In this document: positions 1 to 6,170 of the stretch, piece by piece
Layout: every line of letters begins with the position of its first letter
How positions within the stretch are numbered: position 1 is the stretch's first letter
Source: Salinibacterium sp.
Lineage (GTDB): Bacteria > Actinomycetota > Actinomycetes > Actinomycetales > Microbacteriaceae
Length of the DNA stretch: 6,589 nt
Reading direction: 5' to 3'
Assembly (NCBI GenBank): GCA_025352485.1
Contig: JANXTJ010000062.1
Span: 1 to 6,589 of the forward strand
The notes under the pieces: model-generated
Databases searched by the model: none
Told to the model about the DNA's origin: nothing
What the model saw: the letters and a program-made list of their open reading frames with translations, nothing else
Translations under genes and position numbers: made by a program

Positions 1-466
1 GGTGGTGGTGGTGGTGCGACCGCAGTCGTCTCCCATCGCGCCGATCGACTACCGGGCGATTGCGGCAGATGCGCAGGGCGCCACTCCTGAGCCGCTCATC
101 GCCCCGATCCTGCCCGACGGATGGTCGGCAAACCACGCGCAGTTCGGCAAGAAGTCGCAAGTGGTCGACTGGTACGTCGGCTTTCTGACCCCCACCCGTC
201 AGTTCATCGCCCTCGACCAGGGAATCGGCGCTAACCCCACCTGGCAGGCCGAAATCCTGCAGAACGCCCGATCCACCGGCGCGGTCATCATTGACGGGTT
301 GACCTGGAACATCTACGACCAGCGCGCAGCCAATAGCCCGGGCAACTTCGCCTATTCGATGTCGACAACGTCTGGCAACAGCACGGTGATCCTGCACGGC
401 ACGGCGCCGACCCCCGAGTTTCAGATCCTCGCCGCGGCTGTCGCGGCCCAGATCGGAGGTCGATGA
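1..466 (+). CDS. DUF4245 family protein, 3' part (partial at left edge)
   Basis: The frame is open from the first bases to a TGA at 464-466, giving about 154 visible residues; the N-terminus lies outside the window. The visible part opens with a run of valines followed by RPQ, which looks like the end of a single N-terminal transmembrane helix. A soluble domain follows with YRAIAADAQ, LPDGWSAN, WYVGFLTP and a C-terminal ILAAAVAAQI helix. This pattern matches my recollection of the actinobacterial DUF4245 family: a membrane anchor plus an extracytoplasmic domain of unknown function. No catalytic motif is apparent. The stop overlaps the start of the carbonic anhydrase gene, so the two are probably co-transcribed and translationally coupled. 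The GTG codons at the left edge encode the valine run and are probably internal, so none should be taken as the true start. Family assignment is from memory of sequence style, not a search. Confidence 0.8.
   Translation, partial: VVVVVRPQSSPIAPIDYRAIAADAQGATPEPLIAPILPDGWSANHAQFGKKSQVVDWYVGFLTPTRQFIALDQGIGANPTWQAEILQNARSTGAVIIDGLTWNIYDQRAANSPGNFAYSMSTTSGNSTVILHGTAPTPEFQILAAAVAAQIGGR
455..460 (+). promoter_or_regulatory. Ribosome binding site of the carbonic anhydrase gene
   Basis: GGAGGT is a near-perfect Shine-Dalgarno sequence inside the last codons of the DUF4245 gene. It lies only 2 bases before the ATG at 463 and 5 bases before a second in-frame ATG at 466. The spacing therefore favours the second ATG as the main start, although the difference is a single methionine. 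Confidence 0.75.
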
Positions 467-1092
467 TGACGCTGCGCACACCGGCGGATGCCTGGGCAGA
501 GATGGTGCTCGGCAACGAGCGCTTCGTGCAGGGGGTGCCAGAGCATCCTCGCCAGGATGTCGAGCGCCGCGAGGCCCTGGCGCTGGCGCAATCGCCGCAC
601 GCGGCCCTGTTCGGCTGCAGCGACTCGCGACTCGCCGCGGAAATCATTTTCGACCGTGGAATCGGCGACCTCTTCGTCGTGCGCAACGCCGGCCAGATCA
701 TCTCCGGATCGGTGATCGGTTCACTCGAATATGCCGTCGCCGTGCTCAACGTGCCGCTGATTGTGGTTCTGGGCCACGACCAATGCGGGGCGGTGCTCGC
801 CGCGATTGCCTCACGGGGCCCGGACGCCCCCGTACTGCCCCCGCACATCGGCACCCTGATTTCGAAAATCATTCCAGCCGTGCGTCGGGTCGCCGGTGGG
901 AACGAACCGGGCGCAGCCGTCGACTCCCAGGAGGTGGGGCGAGAGCATCTTCGCGACACGATCGCCGAACTGCTGGATGCCTCAGAACTTATTACCGACG
1001 CGATAGCCGCCGGCACGCTGGCCGTAGTCGGCGCGAACTACCGCCTCCTCGAGGGCCGGGCCGTGCCCGATGTCATCGTGGGCGCACTCTAA
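463..1092 (+). CDS. Beta-class carbonic anhydrase (CanB-like)
   Basis: This cytoplasmic zinc enzyme interconverts CO2 and bicarbonate, supplying bicarbonate to carboxylases and helping pH balance. The 209-residue product shows all beta-class signatures. Cys52, Asp54 and Arg56 lie in FGCSDSR; His105 and Cys108 lie in LGHDQCGAV. Cys52, His105 and Cys108 are the expected zinc ligands, and Asp54/Arg56 form the catalytic dyad. The conserved FVVRNAGQ and GSLEYAV segments lie between them. Length and sequence style resemble mycobacterial Rv3588c (CanB, about 207 residues, from memory). The gene starts within the stop of the DUF4245 gene (ATGATGA), and fumC follows 33 bases after its TAA, so the three likely form one operon. 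Starts at 463 and 466 are both possible, and the strong GGAGGT at 455-460 is better spaced for 466. No key residue is missing, so it should be active. Confidence 0.96.
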   Translation: MMTLRTPADAWAEMVLGNERFVQGVPEHPRQDVERREALALAQSPHAALFGCSDSRLAAEIIFDRGIGDLFVVRNAGQIISGSVIGSLEYAVAVLNVPLIVVLGHDQCGAVLAAIASRGPDAPVLPPHIGTLISKIIPAVRRVAGGNEPGAAVDSQEVGREHLRDTIAELLDASELITDAIAAGTLAVVGANYRLLEGRAVPDVIVGAL

Positions 1093-1108
1093 CCTCGATC
1101 AGGAACAG

Positions 1109-1115
1109 AAAAGGA
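1109..1115 (+). promoter_or_regulatory. Ribosome binding site of fumC
   Basis: AAAAGGA in the 33-base gap after the carbonic anhydrase stop lies 10 bases before the GTG at 1126. It supports that GTG as the start. The next in-frame start-like codon is too far downstream and would cut into the conserved N-terminal domain. The gap holds no promoter that I can recognise. Confidence 0.55.
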
Positions 1116-1125
1116 CGACTGAGCC

Positions 1126-2526
1126 GTGAGCACCCCCGAGCACGATTTCCGTATTGAGCACGACACCATGGGCGAGGTCCGGGTGCCGCGAAACGCGCTA
1201 TACGGGGCACAAACCCAGCGTGCCGTCGAGAACTTCCCAATCTCCGGCAAGGGCCTTGAGCCCGCCCAGATCGTTGCCCTCGCTCGCATCAAGCGCGCCG
1301 CTGCGCTCGCAAACTCGGAGATCGGGATCCTCGATGCGGCGATCGCGGGCGCAATCGTCGCCGCTGCCGATGAGATTGTTGCCGGCGTTCACCACGACCA
1401 GTTTCCGATCGATACATACCAGACGGGCTCCGGCACGAGCTCGAACATGAACATCAACGAGGTGCTTGCCACGCTTGCCACGCAAAAGCTCGGCTCCGCG
1501 GTGCATCCCAACGACCACGTGAACATGTCGCAGTCGTCGAACGACGTCTTCCCGACATCCGTGCACGTCGCGGTCACCGGTGACCTCATCCACAATCTGA
1601 TCCCCGCGCTCGAGCATCTCGCCGCTGCCCTCGAGGTCAAGGCTGCGCTGTGGGTGACCGCGGTGAAGCCAGGTCGCACCCACCTGATGGATGCCACGCC
1701 CGTGACCCTTGGCCAGGAATTCGGTGGGTACGCCCGCCAGATCCGGCTCGCGATCGAGCGGGTGCAGAGCGCGCTGCCGCGCATCGCCGAGGTGCCACTC
1801 GGCGGAACCGCCGTGGGCACGGGCATCAACACCCCCGTCGGATTCCCGCAAAAGGTCATCGCAATCCTCGCCGAGTCGAGCGGCCTGCCCATAACTGAGG
1901 CGGTCGACCACTTCGAGGCGCAGGGCGCCCGCGACGCACTGGTGGAGGCATCCGGCGCGCTGCGCGTGCTCGCCGTTTCCCTCATCAAGATCTGCAACGA
2001 CCTGCGCTGGATGGGCTCCGGCCCGAACACCGGCCTCGGTGAACTACATATCCCTGACCTGCAGCCCGGCTCCTCGATCATGCCGGGCAAGGTCAACCCG
2101 GTGATCCCGGAGGCAACCCTGATGGTGTGCTGGCGGGTTATCGGCAACGACAGCACCGTGGCGTGGGCCGGCGCGTCGGGCAACTTTGAGCTCAACGTGG
2201 CGATCCCGGTGATGGGCACGGCGATCCTGGAATCGATCCGCCTGCTCACCAACTCGACGGTACTTCTCGCCGACACCACCATCGCGGGGCTCGAGGCTAA
2301 CCTGGAGCGCGCGCGCGCCATGGCCGAGTCCTCCCCCGCGATCGTGACCCCGCTGAACAAGATCATCGGGTACGACGCCGCGGCGAAGATTGCCAAACAT
2401 TCGGTGAGCACCGGGATGACGGTGCGCGAGGCGGTTATCGACCTCGGTTTCGTACAGCGCGGCGACGTCACCGTTGAGCAGCTGGACAAAGCTCTCGATG
2501 TGCTGTCGATGACCCACCCCGGCTGA
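1126..2526 (+). CDS. fumC: Class II fumarate hydratase (fumarase C)
   Basis: It catalyses reversible hydration of fumarate to L-malate in the TCA cycle, as a cytoplasmic, iron-independent homotetramer. The 466-residue product is the usual length for the family (E. coli FumC is 467). In order it shows RIEHDTMGEVRVP near the N-terminus; TGSGTSSNMN at residues 100-109; HPNDHVNMSQSSNDVFPT at 127-144; His186 in GRTHLMDATPV; and the lyase-1 signature GSSIMPGKVNP at 315-325. His186 matches the E. coli His188 region. The signature holds the mobile SS loop (Ser316-Ser317), Lys322 and Asn324. These features separate it from argininosuccinate lyase and aspartase, the closest relatives; aspartase is the main alternative but the overall pattern favours fumarase. 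The start is GTG with AAAAGGA 10 bases upstream. It is the last gene of the plus-strand operon and is followed by a hairpin at 2551-2581. Confidence 0.97.
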   Translation: MSTPEHDFRIEHDTMGEVRVPRNALYGAQTQRAVENFPISGKGLEPAQIVALARIKRAAALANSEIGILDAAIAGAIVAAADEIVAGVHHDQFPIDTYQTGSGTSSNMNINEVLATLATQKLGSAVHPNDHVNMSQSSNDVFPTSVHVAVTGDLIHNLIPALEHLAAALEVKAALWVTAVKPGRTHLMDATPVTLGQEFGGYARQIRLAIERVQSALPRIAEVPLGGTAVGTGINTPVGFPQKVIAILAESSGLPITEAVDHFEAQGARDALVEASGALRVLAVSLIKICNDLRWMGSGPNTGLGELHIPDLQPGSSIMPGKVNPVIPEATLMVCWRVIGNDSTVAWAGASGNFELNVAIPVMGTAILESIRLLTNSTVLLADTTIAGLEANLERARAMAESSPAIVTPLNKIIGYDAAAKIAKHSVSTGMTVREAVIDLGFVQRGDVTVEQLDKALDVLSMTHPG

Positions 2527-2550
2527 GCCGGAACGCCACGCACGCGGCGG

Positions 2551-2581
2551 CCCCGGCTGAGCAGGTCCCCGCTCAGCGGGG
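2551..2581. terminator. Hairpin between convergent genes, probable bidirectional terminator
   Basis: In the 76-base gap between the fumC stop and the stop of the convergent membrane-protein gene, CCCC (2551-2554) plus GCTGAGC (2556-2562) pairs with GCTCAGC (2571-2577) plus GGGG (2578-2581). This gives an 11-bp stem with one bulged G and an 8-base loop. An alternative smaller fold, CCCCGC/GCGGGG at 2567-2572 and 2576-2581, competes with it. No T-run follows on either strand, as is common for GC-rich actinobacteria. Position between two converging stops supports a role in ending both transcripts. Confidence 0.6.
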
Positions 2582-2602
2582 GCGCCGGCCGCGGCCGAGC
2601 GG

Positions 2603-3382
2603 CTAGTTCTTACCGACCGCCGTGAGGATTCGCACTTTATCGATGACGCTGCCGTCCAGCGCTAGGATCGTGCGATCGCCGACCGGACTGGCGAGAACGA
2701 TCGGAATCAGCAGCGGCTGGCTGAACGCGGAGTTGGCCGGGCAGCCGCTGATCTGATCGACGGCGGCACCGCTGGTGGAGTCCGGCAGACCGTAGAAGAT
2801 TCCGATCCGCACGCTCGTTTCTGACTCGATGACGACCGCCTGCCGCGGCATGCACACGAGCGGTCCGCGTACTTGGACGACCAGGGCAGCGCCGTCGATC
2901 GCGGCCCGGCCGACGTCGGGAGCCCTGCCGATGATCCCGGCGGGAGCCACGTCGCCCCGCAGCGTGTAGCGCCGCAGGCGCGTCAGGTAGGAGGGTGCGC
3001 CGGTGCCGGGGAAGGCCTGATAGCCCTCAATCGGCACGGCCGGCAGGGTGGCGGGCGCGGCAGATATGGCCGTGACCACTCTGTCGACGACCTGCGGGTC
3101 GGGGAAGCCCCACATCAGCTCCACGGGCGACAGCGGTGGCGGGGGCTTGGGAAGATTCGCGATGAACGAAGAGACCTGGCTAACGAGCACGACGGCAAGG
3201 GCGGCAGCCCCGAGCGCCGAAACTATTCGGCGCGCCGCATACGTTCCCGTGCCGGGCTCGTCACGGTGAGCGTCGGATACGCTCCAACCGGTGAGCGAGC
3301 GCCAATTGCTCCTCGGCGCGAACAGCCCCCACAGCAGTAACGCTCCCAACGTGGCCACGACGACCCACAGCACCCAGCTCAC
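2603..3382 (-). CDS. Uncharacterised membrane protein with two N-terminal helices
   Basis: I do not recognise a characterised family. From the GTG at 3382 the product is 259 residues. Residues 2-22 (WVLWVVVATLGALLLWGLF) form a first transmembrane helix. A short polar linker follows, with NWRSLTGWSVSD and a Y48-x2-RRI motif that loosely recalls DUF6199-type proteins. Residues about 53-77 form a second helix, ending in a proline-rich LPKPPPPL hinge. The remaining ~175 residues are soluble and probably share one side of the membrane with the N-terminus. They hold only two cysteines, C177 and C214, which could form a disulfide if outside the cell. The frame stays open upstream to a GTG at 3427, but those 15 residues (rich in polar residues and Cys) lack a ribosome site. 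The GTG at 3382 sits exactly 6 bases after a -10-like TATTGT, as in a leaderless message. It lies 95 bases downstream of phoH on the same strand. Function unknown. Confidence 0.8.
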   Translation of the reverse strand: MSWVLWVVVATLGALLLWGLFAPRSNWRSLTGWSVSDAHRDEPGTGTYAARRIVSALGAAALAVVLVSQVSSFIANLPKPPPPLSPVELMWGFPDPQVVDRVVTAISAAPATLPAVPIEGYQAFPGTGAPSYLTRLRRYTLRGDVAPAGIIGRAPDVGRAAIDGAALVVQVRGPLVCMPRQAVVIESETSVRIGIFYGLPDSTSGAAVDQISGCPANSAFSQPLLIPIVLASPVGDRTILALDGSVIDKVRILTAVGKN

Positions 3383-3388
3383 GTGTAG

Positions 3389-3394
3389 ACAATA
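3389..3394 (-). promoter_or_regulatory. Candidate -10 element for a leaderless transcript
   Basis: On the minus strand TATTGT fits the actinobacterial TAnnnT -10 pattern. It is followed by six bases (CTACAC) and then the GTG at 3382, so transcription would begin at or next to the start codon. No Shine-Dalgarno sequence precedes this GTG, which fits a leaderless message. No convincing -35 hexamer is visible about 17 bases further upstream. Confidence 0.45.
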
Positions 3395-3438
3395 CGGGTT
3401 CTCCTGCCCGCACGCGCGTAGCCCCACCGGCCTCGCCC

Positions 3439-3458
3439 GCCAGACGGAGGCATCTGGC
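3439..3458 (-). terminator. Short inverted repeat after phoH, possible weak terminator
   Basis: Just downstream of the phoH stop, GCCAGA and TCTGGC form a 6-bp stem with an 8-base loop. No T-run follows. It could end or attenuate the phoH transcript before the separately promoted membrane-protein gene, but the stem is short and the assignment is weak. Confidence 0.3.
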
Positions 3459-3477
3459 AGACGGACTCGGTGAGTTC

Positions 3478-4836
3478 TCAGGCTAGTTCGTTCGACTCCA
3501 GCATTTCGGTGACAAGAGCCGCGATCGCCGACCGCTCCGACCGCATCAGCGTGATGTGGCCAAAGAGGGCATGACCCTTAAGAGTTTCGATGACGGATGC
3601 TACGCCATCATGGCGCCCGACCCTCAGGTTGTCTCGCTGCGCCACATCGTGCGTGAGCACAACGCGCGAGTTCTGACCGATGCGGGACAACACGGTGAGA
3701 AGCACATTTCGCTCCAACGACTGCGCCTCATCGACGATCACGAAGGCATCGTGTAGCGAGCGGCCACGGATGTGGGTCAGCGGCAGCACCTCGAGGAGGC
3801 CGCGCTCCAACACCTCATCGAGCACGTTTTGCGACACCACCGAACCGAGGGTGTCGAAGACGGCCTGCGCCCACGGATTCATCTTCTCGGCGGCATCCCC
3901 CGGCAGGAAGCCGAGCTCTTGCCCACCGACCGCATACAGCGGTCGGAAGACCATGATCTTGCGGTGCTGCTGTTTCTCCAGCACGGCCTCGAGGCCAGCG
4001 CACAGGGCCAGCGCCGACTTACCGGTGCCCGCCCGCCCGCCGAGCGACACAATCCCGATCTCCGGGTCGAGCAGGAGGTCAATGGCCAGACGCTGCTCGG
4101 CACTGCGGCCGTGCAGGCCGAAGATGTCGCGGTCACCGCGCACGAGACGCATCTCCCCGCGGCCGGTCACGCGGCCCAGCGCGGAGCCCCGGTCGGAGTG
4201 GATGACCAGGCCGGTGTTGACGGGCAGGTCTTCCACCGCGCGCGAGTGCAACTGCTCGTTGTCGTAGAGCTGCGCCATCTGCTCGGAGCCGAGGTCAATG
4301 TCGGCCTGCCCGGTCCAGCCGGAGTCGATGGCGAGTTCGGCCCGATACTCGTCGGCGGCAAGACCGATGGACGCCGCCTTCACTCGCAGCGGCAGATCCT
4401 TAGACACCACCGTGACGGCCAACCCATCGTTGGCGAGGTTCATCGCGACGGCGAGGATCCGAGAATCGTTGTCGCCGAGCTGCAACCCGGACGGCAGCAC
4501 CGACATGTTCGTGTGGTTGAGCTCGACGCGAAGGCTGCCGCCGTCGCCCACGGCGATGGGAAAGTCCAGTCGTTCGTGCAGCACGCGCAGTTCGTCGAGA
4601 TTGCGCAGAGCTTTGCGGGCAAAGAAGCCGATCTCCGGGTCGTTGCGCTTAGCCTCTAGTTCGGTAATCACGACCACGGGCAGCACGACATGATGCTCCG
4701 CGAAGCGAAAGATCGCCTGCGGATCGGAGAGAAGCACCGAGGTGTCTAAGACGTAGGTGCGTTCGGCCTGTCTGGTGCCTGAACCCCCCGCCCGCGACTC
4801 GGACTTCATCGATGTCGGGTTAGCTAGCTCGGCCAC
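3478..4836 (-). CDS. PhoH2-type protein: PIN RNase domain fused to PhoH ATPase
   Basis: PIN-PhoH fusions such as mycobacterial PhoH2 are ATP-driven, sequence-specific RNA-unwinding and cleaving proteins. From the chosen GTG at 4836 the product is 452 residues, near the roughly 430 recalled for the mycobacterial protein. The PIN domain spans about residues 26-162: YVLDTSVLLSD (Asp31), VVITELEAKR (Glu59), LGDNDSRILA (Asp122, Asp124) and VSKDLPLRVKA (Asp147) supply the acidic metal-binding residues. After a linker, the PhoH ATPase domain shows Walker A GRAGTGKS at 267-274 (Lys273), FRPLYAVGGQELGFLPGD, and Walker B-like VIVDEAQS with DEAQ at 369-372. Both catalytic centres are intact. The frame is open a further 43 codons to a GTG at 4965, but that start has no ribosome site. 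The GTG at 4836 has GGAG 5 bases upstream, and an ATG at 4809 is a third option. It lies 206 bases downstream of the class V aminotransferase-like gene. Confidence 0.93.
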   Translation of the reverse strand: MAELANPTSMKSESRAGGSGTRQAERTYVLDTSVLLSDPQAIFRFAEHHVVLPVVVITELEAKRNDPEIGFFARKALRNLDELRVLHERLDFPIAVGDGGSLRVELNHTNMSVLPSGLQLGDNDSRILAVAMNLANDGLAVTVVSKDLPLRVKAASIGLAADEYRAELAIDSGWTGQADIDLGSEQMAQLYDNEQLHSRAVEDLPVNTGLVIHSDRGSALGRVTGRGEMRLVRGDRDIFGLHGRSAEQRLAIDLLLDPEIGIVSLGGRAGTGKSALALCAGLEAVLEKQQHRKIMVFRPLYAVGGQELGFLPGDAAEKMNPWAQAVFDTLGSVVSQNVLDEVLERGLLEVLPLTHIRGRSLHDAFVIVDEAQSLERNVLLTVLSRIGQNSRVVLTHDVAQRDNLRVGRHDGVASVIETLKGHALFGHITLMRSERSAIAALVTEMLESNELA

Positions 4837-4841
4837 GTGCA

Positions 4842-4845
4842 CTCC
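4842..4845 (-). promoter_or_regulatory. Ribosome binding site deciding the phoH start
   Basis: On the minus strand GGAG is followed by five bases (TGCAC) and the GTG at 4836. Neither the upstream GTG at 4965 nor the downstream ATG at 4809 has a comparable site. This is why 4836 is preferred, although homologue alignment could shift it. Confidence 0.45.
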
Positions 4846-4889
4846 ATCCCCGAGGGCGCACCCCCGGATCCAGTCTGCGAAGACGGCCC

Positions 4890-4909
4890 ATATGCCGTGA
4901 GGCACATAT
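4890..4909. repeat. Imperfect inverted repeat in the phoH leader region
   Basis: ATATGCC (4890-4896) and GGCACATAT (4901-4909) form an inverted repeat. ATATG pairs with CATAT and CC with GG, with a 2-base CA bulge and a GTGA tetraloop. It sits 54-73 bases upstream of the chosen phoH start in a GC-rich background. It could be an operator or an RNA leader hairpin, or it could be chance. Confidence 0.25.
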
Positions 4910-4952
4910 CGCGAGACGAACTTGCGTGGCCGCCTCGACCAGGCGCCGTGCC

Positions 4953-4964
4953 TGATAATTTTCA
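4953..4964. promoter_or_regulatory. AT-rich 12-base imperfect palindrome upstream of phoH
   Basis: TGATAATTTTCA is symmetric at five of six base pairs and stands out as the most AT-rich patch of the 206-base gap between the class V aminotransferase-like gene and phoH. It could hold a -10 region for phoH transcription or a repressor operator. I see no matching -35 element, and the hexamers inside it match the -10 consensus only partly. Confidence 0.25.
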
Positions 4965-5042
4965 CGCTAAGGCGCTGGGCGATCCACTTCCGTTACCGAC
5001 ACGCCAGATTGTGTGTCCGATCGGTGAAGAGATCGTGAGCTC

Positions 5043-6170
5043 TCAGATGGTTATCGCGCTCGCGTACGAACTCAGGCTGGTGCGCAGCATGGCGAAGGTT
5101 TCCTCTGTGGTGGTCACGTGTGGACTCAGGCGCACCGAGCCCTCCCTGGCCGTCGTCGTCACGCCATGGTTGTGCAGGGATGCGGTGAGCACGGTGAGCT
5201 GATCGGTCGGCGGGGTGACGACCACGATTCCGGCGCGCTCCGACTCGTCTCGCGACGAGCTGACGGCGAGCCCGAACTCGTCGGCGAGATCGATCAGGCG
5301 CGATGTCTTCTCGGCGAGCCTTGCGGCGACGGCCGGTACGCCGACATCCGCCAACTCCTCCAGAGCGGCGGCAAAACGGCCCTGCGCGACCCGGTCGGGC
5401 GAGCTGATCTCGAAGGCCGCAACCCCATCGGCGGGCTCACGAACTCCATCGAGCGGGGTGTGCTCGGCACCGGTGGCCGAGAATCCAGAAAAGACCGGGA
5501 TGATCTGCTCGAGGGCGCGGTCGCTCATCGCCAGAAAGCCGGTGCCCCATCCGGCACGGGCCCAAGTTTGACCACCCGCCACGATCACATCGGCGACCTC
5601 CCACGGGGCGTCGACGACACCGAAGCCCTGCACGGCATTCACGATCAGCAGCCGATCTCCGATGACCTGACGGATGCCCTCGAGGTCGGCGAGATGCCCG
5701 GTGCGGAAGTCGACGAGGCTGACCGCCACCGCCGTCGTTGTTTTCGTCAGTTGCGCGCGTAGGTTACCCGGCGTCACCCGACCATGATCGGTCTCCAGCC
5801 ACACCGGGTGCAGGGCCGTCAGCGCCGAGGCCGCTCGCGCGACGGCAAATGTGAGGCTCGGAAACTCGTCAGGCGACAGCATGATCTCGCCAGGCAGCCC
5901 AAACATGACGTGCATCAGCCCCTGGCTCGTGTTGGGCTGGAACGCGATACTGCCGGCGGGGAAGCGGATGATGGCGGCGACCGCTTCACGCACCCGCTCA
6001 TCCTGCTCACCCAGCGTCGTCATGGTGCCGAAGCGCGCCCTGCCCACGAGACTCGACAGCGCGTTTTCCTCATCGCGCGCGGCACGGCCGACCGGCCCGA
6101 CGTTTGCGAAATCGAGGTAGCCGGGGTCCTCGCCGAACCGCTCGACGAACTCATCGATGGAAAGTGTCAC
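5043..6170 (-). CDS. Class V aminotransferase-fold protein lacking the PLP lysine
   Basis: The 375-residue product has the layout of fold-type I class V enzymes (cysteine desulfurase, isopenicillin N epimerase and kynureninase relatives). YLDFANVGPVG (residues 18-28) is the N-terminal substrate segment. PNTSQG (79-84) is the phosphate-binding loop. SLVDFRTGHLADL begins at about 151. NAVQGFG follows from 178 and GGQTWARAGWGTGFL from 199. VRLSPH (347-352) includes Arg348, which is expected to bind the substrate carboxylate. In active members the 178 position is Asp, contacting the pyridine nitrogen, and the position of Thr202 is Lys, forming the Schiff base. Here they are Asn (AAT at 5637-5639) and Thr (ACT at 5565-5567). 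The whole protein has only two lysines, K143 and K288, neither at the site. It starts at GTG 6170 with GGAGG 8 bases upstream and overlaps the isoprenyl transferase stop by 4 bases. Fold assignment is firm; the reaction, if any, is unknown. Confidence 0.88.
   Translation of the reverse strand: MTLSIDEFVERFGEDPGYLDFANVGPVGRAARDEENALSSLVGRARFGTMTTLGEQDERVREAVAAIIRFPAGSIAFQPNTSQGLMHVMFGLPGEIMLSPDEFPSLTFAVARAASALTALHPVWLETDHGRVTPGNLRAQLTKTTTAVAVSLVDFRTGHLADLEGIRQVIGDRLLIVNAVQGFGVVDAPWEVADVIVAGGQTWARAGWGTGFLAMSDRALEQIIPVFSGFSATGAEHTPLDGVREPADGVAAFEISSPDRVAQGRFAAALEELADVGVPAVAARLAEKTSRLIDLADEFGLAVSSSRDESERAGIVVVTPPTDQLTVLTASLHNHGVTTTAREGSVRLSPHVTTTEETFAMLRTSLSSYASAITI

Noticed and set aside
1..16. 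Run of GGT/GTG triplets at the left edge, looking like a microsatellite
   Set aside because: It encodes consecutive valines at the end of a probable transmembrane helix of the DUF4245 protein; five repeats in a GC-rich coding region are not unusual.
1389..2543. Long open frame (384 codons) on the minus strand opposite fumC
   Set aside because: It lies entirely opposite a well-supported fumarase gene. Its translation is rich in Ser, Arg, Thr and Pro with no recognisable motif, as expected of a frame left open by high GC.
3772..4659. Long open frame (295 codons) on the plus strand opposite phoH
   Set aside because: The opposite strand encodes intact PIN and PhoH motifs. The plus-strand translation is rich in His, Gln and Arg and shows no domain.
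4820..4888. A 23-codon minus-strand frame overlapping the phoH start, considered as a leader peptide or antitoxin
   Set aside because: No Shine-Dalgarno sequence, Arg-rich composition typical of a shadow frame, and far shorter than known PhoAT proteins.
4837..4965. Start of phoH at the GTG at 4965, giving a 495-residue protein
   Set aside because: No ribosome site precedes it, and the extra 43 residues precede the PIN domain with no recognisable motif; the GTG at 4836 has GGAG at good spacing.
4998..5017. Small stem GACAC/GTGTC after the class V-fold gene, considered as a terminator
   Set aside because: Only 5 bp with a 10-base loop and no T-run; indistinguishable from chance.
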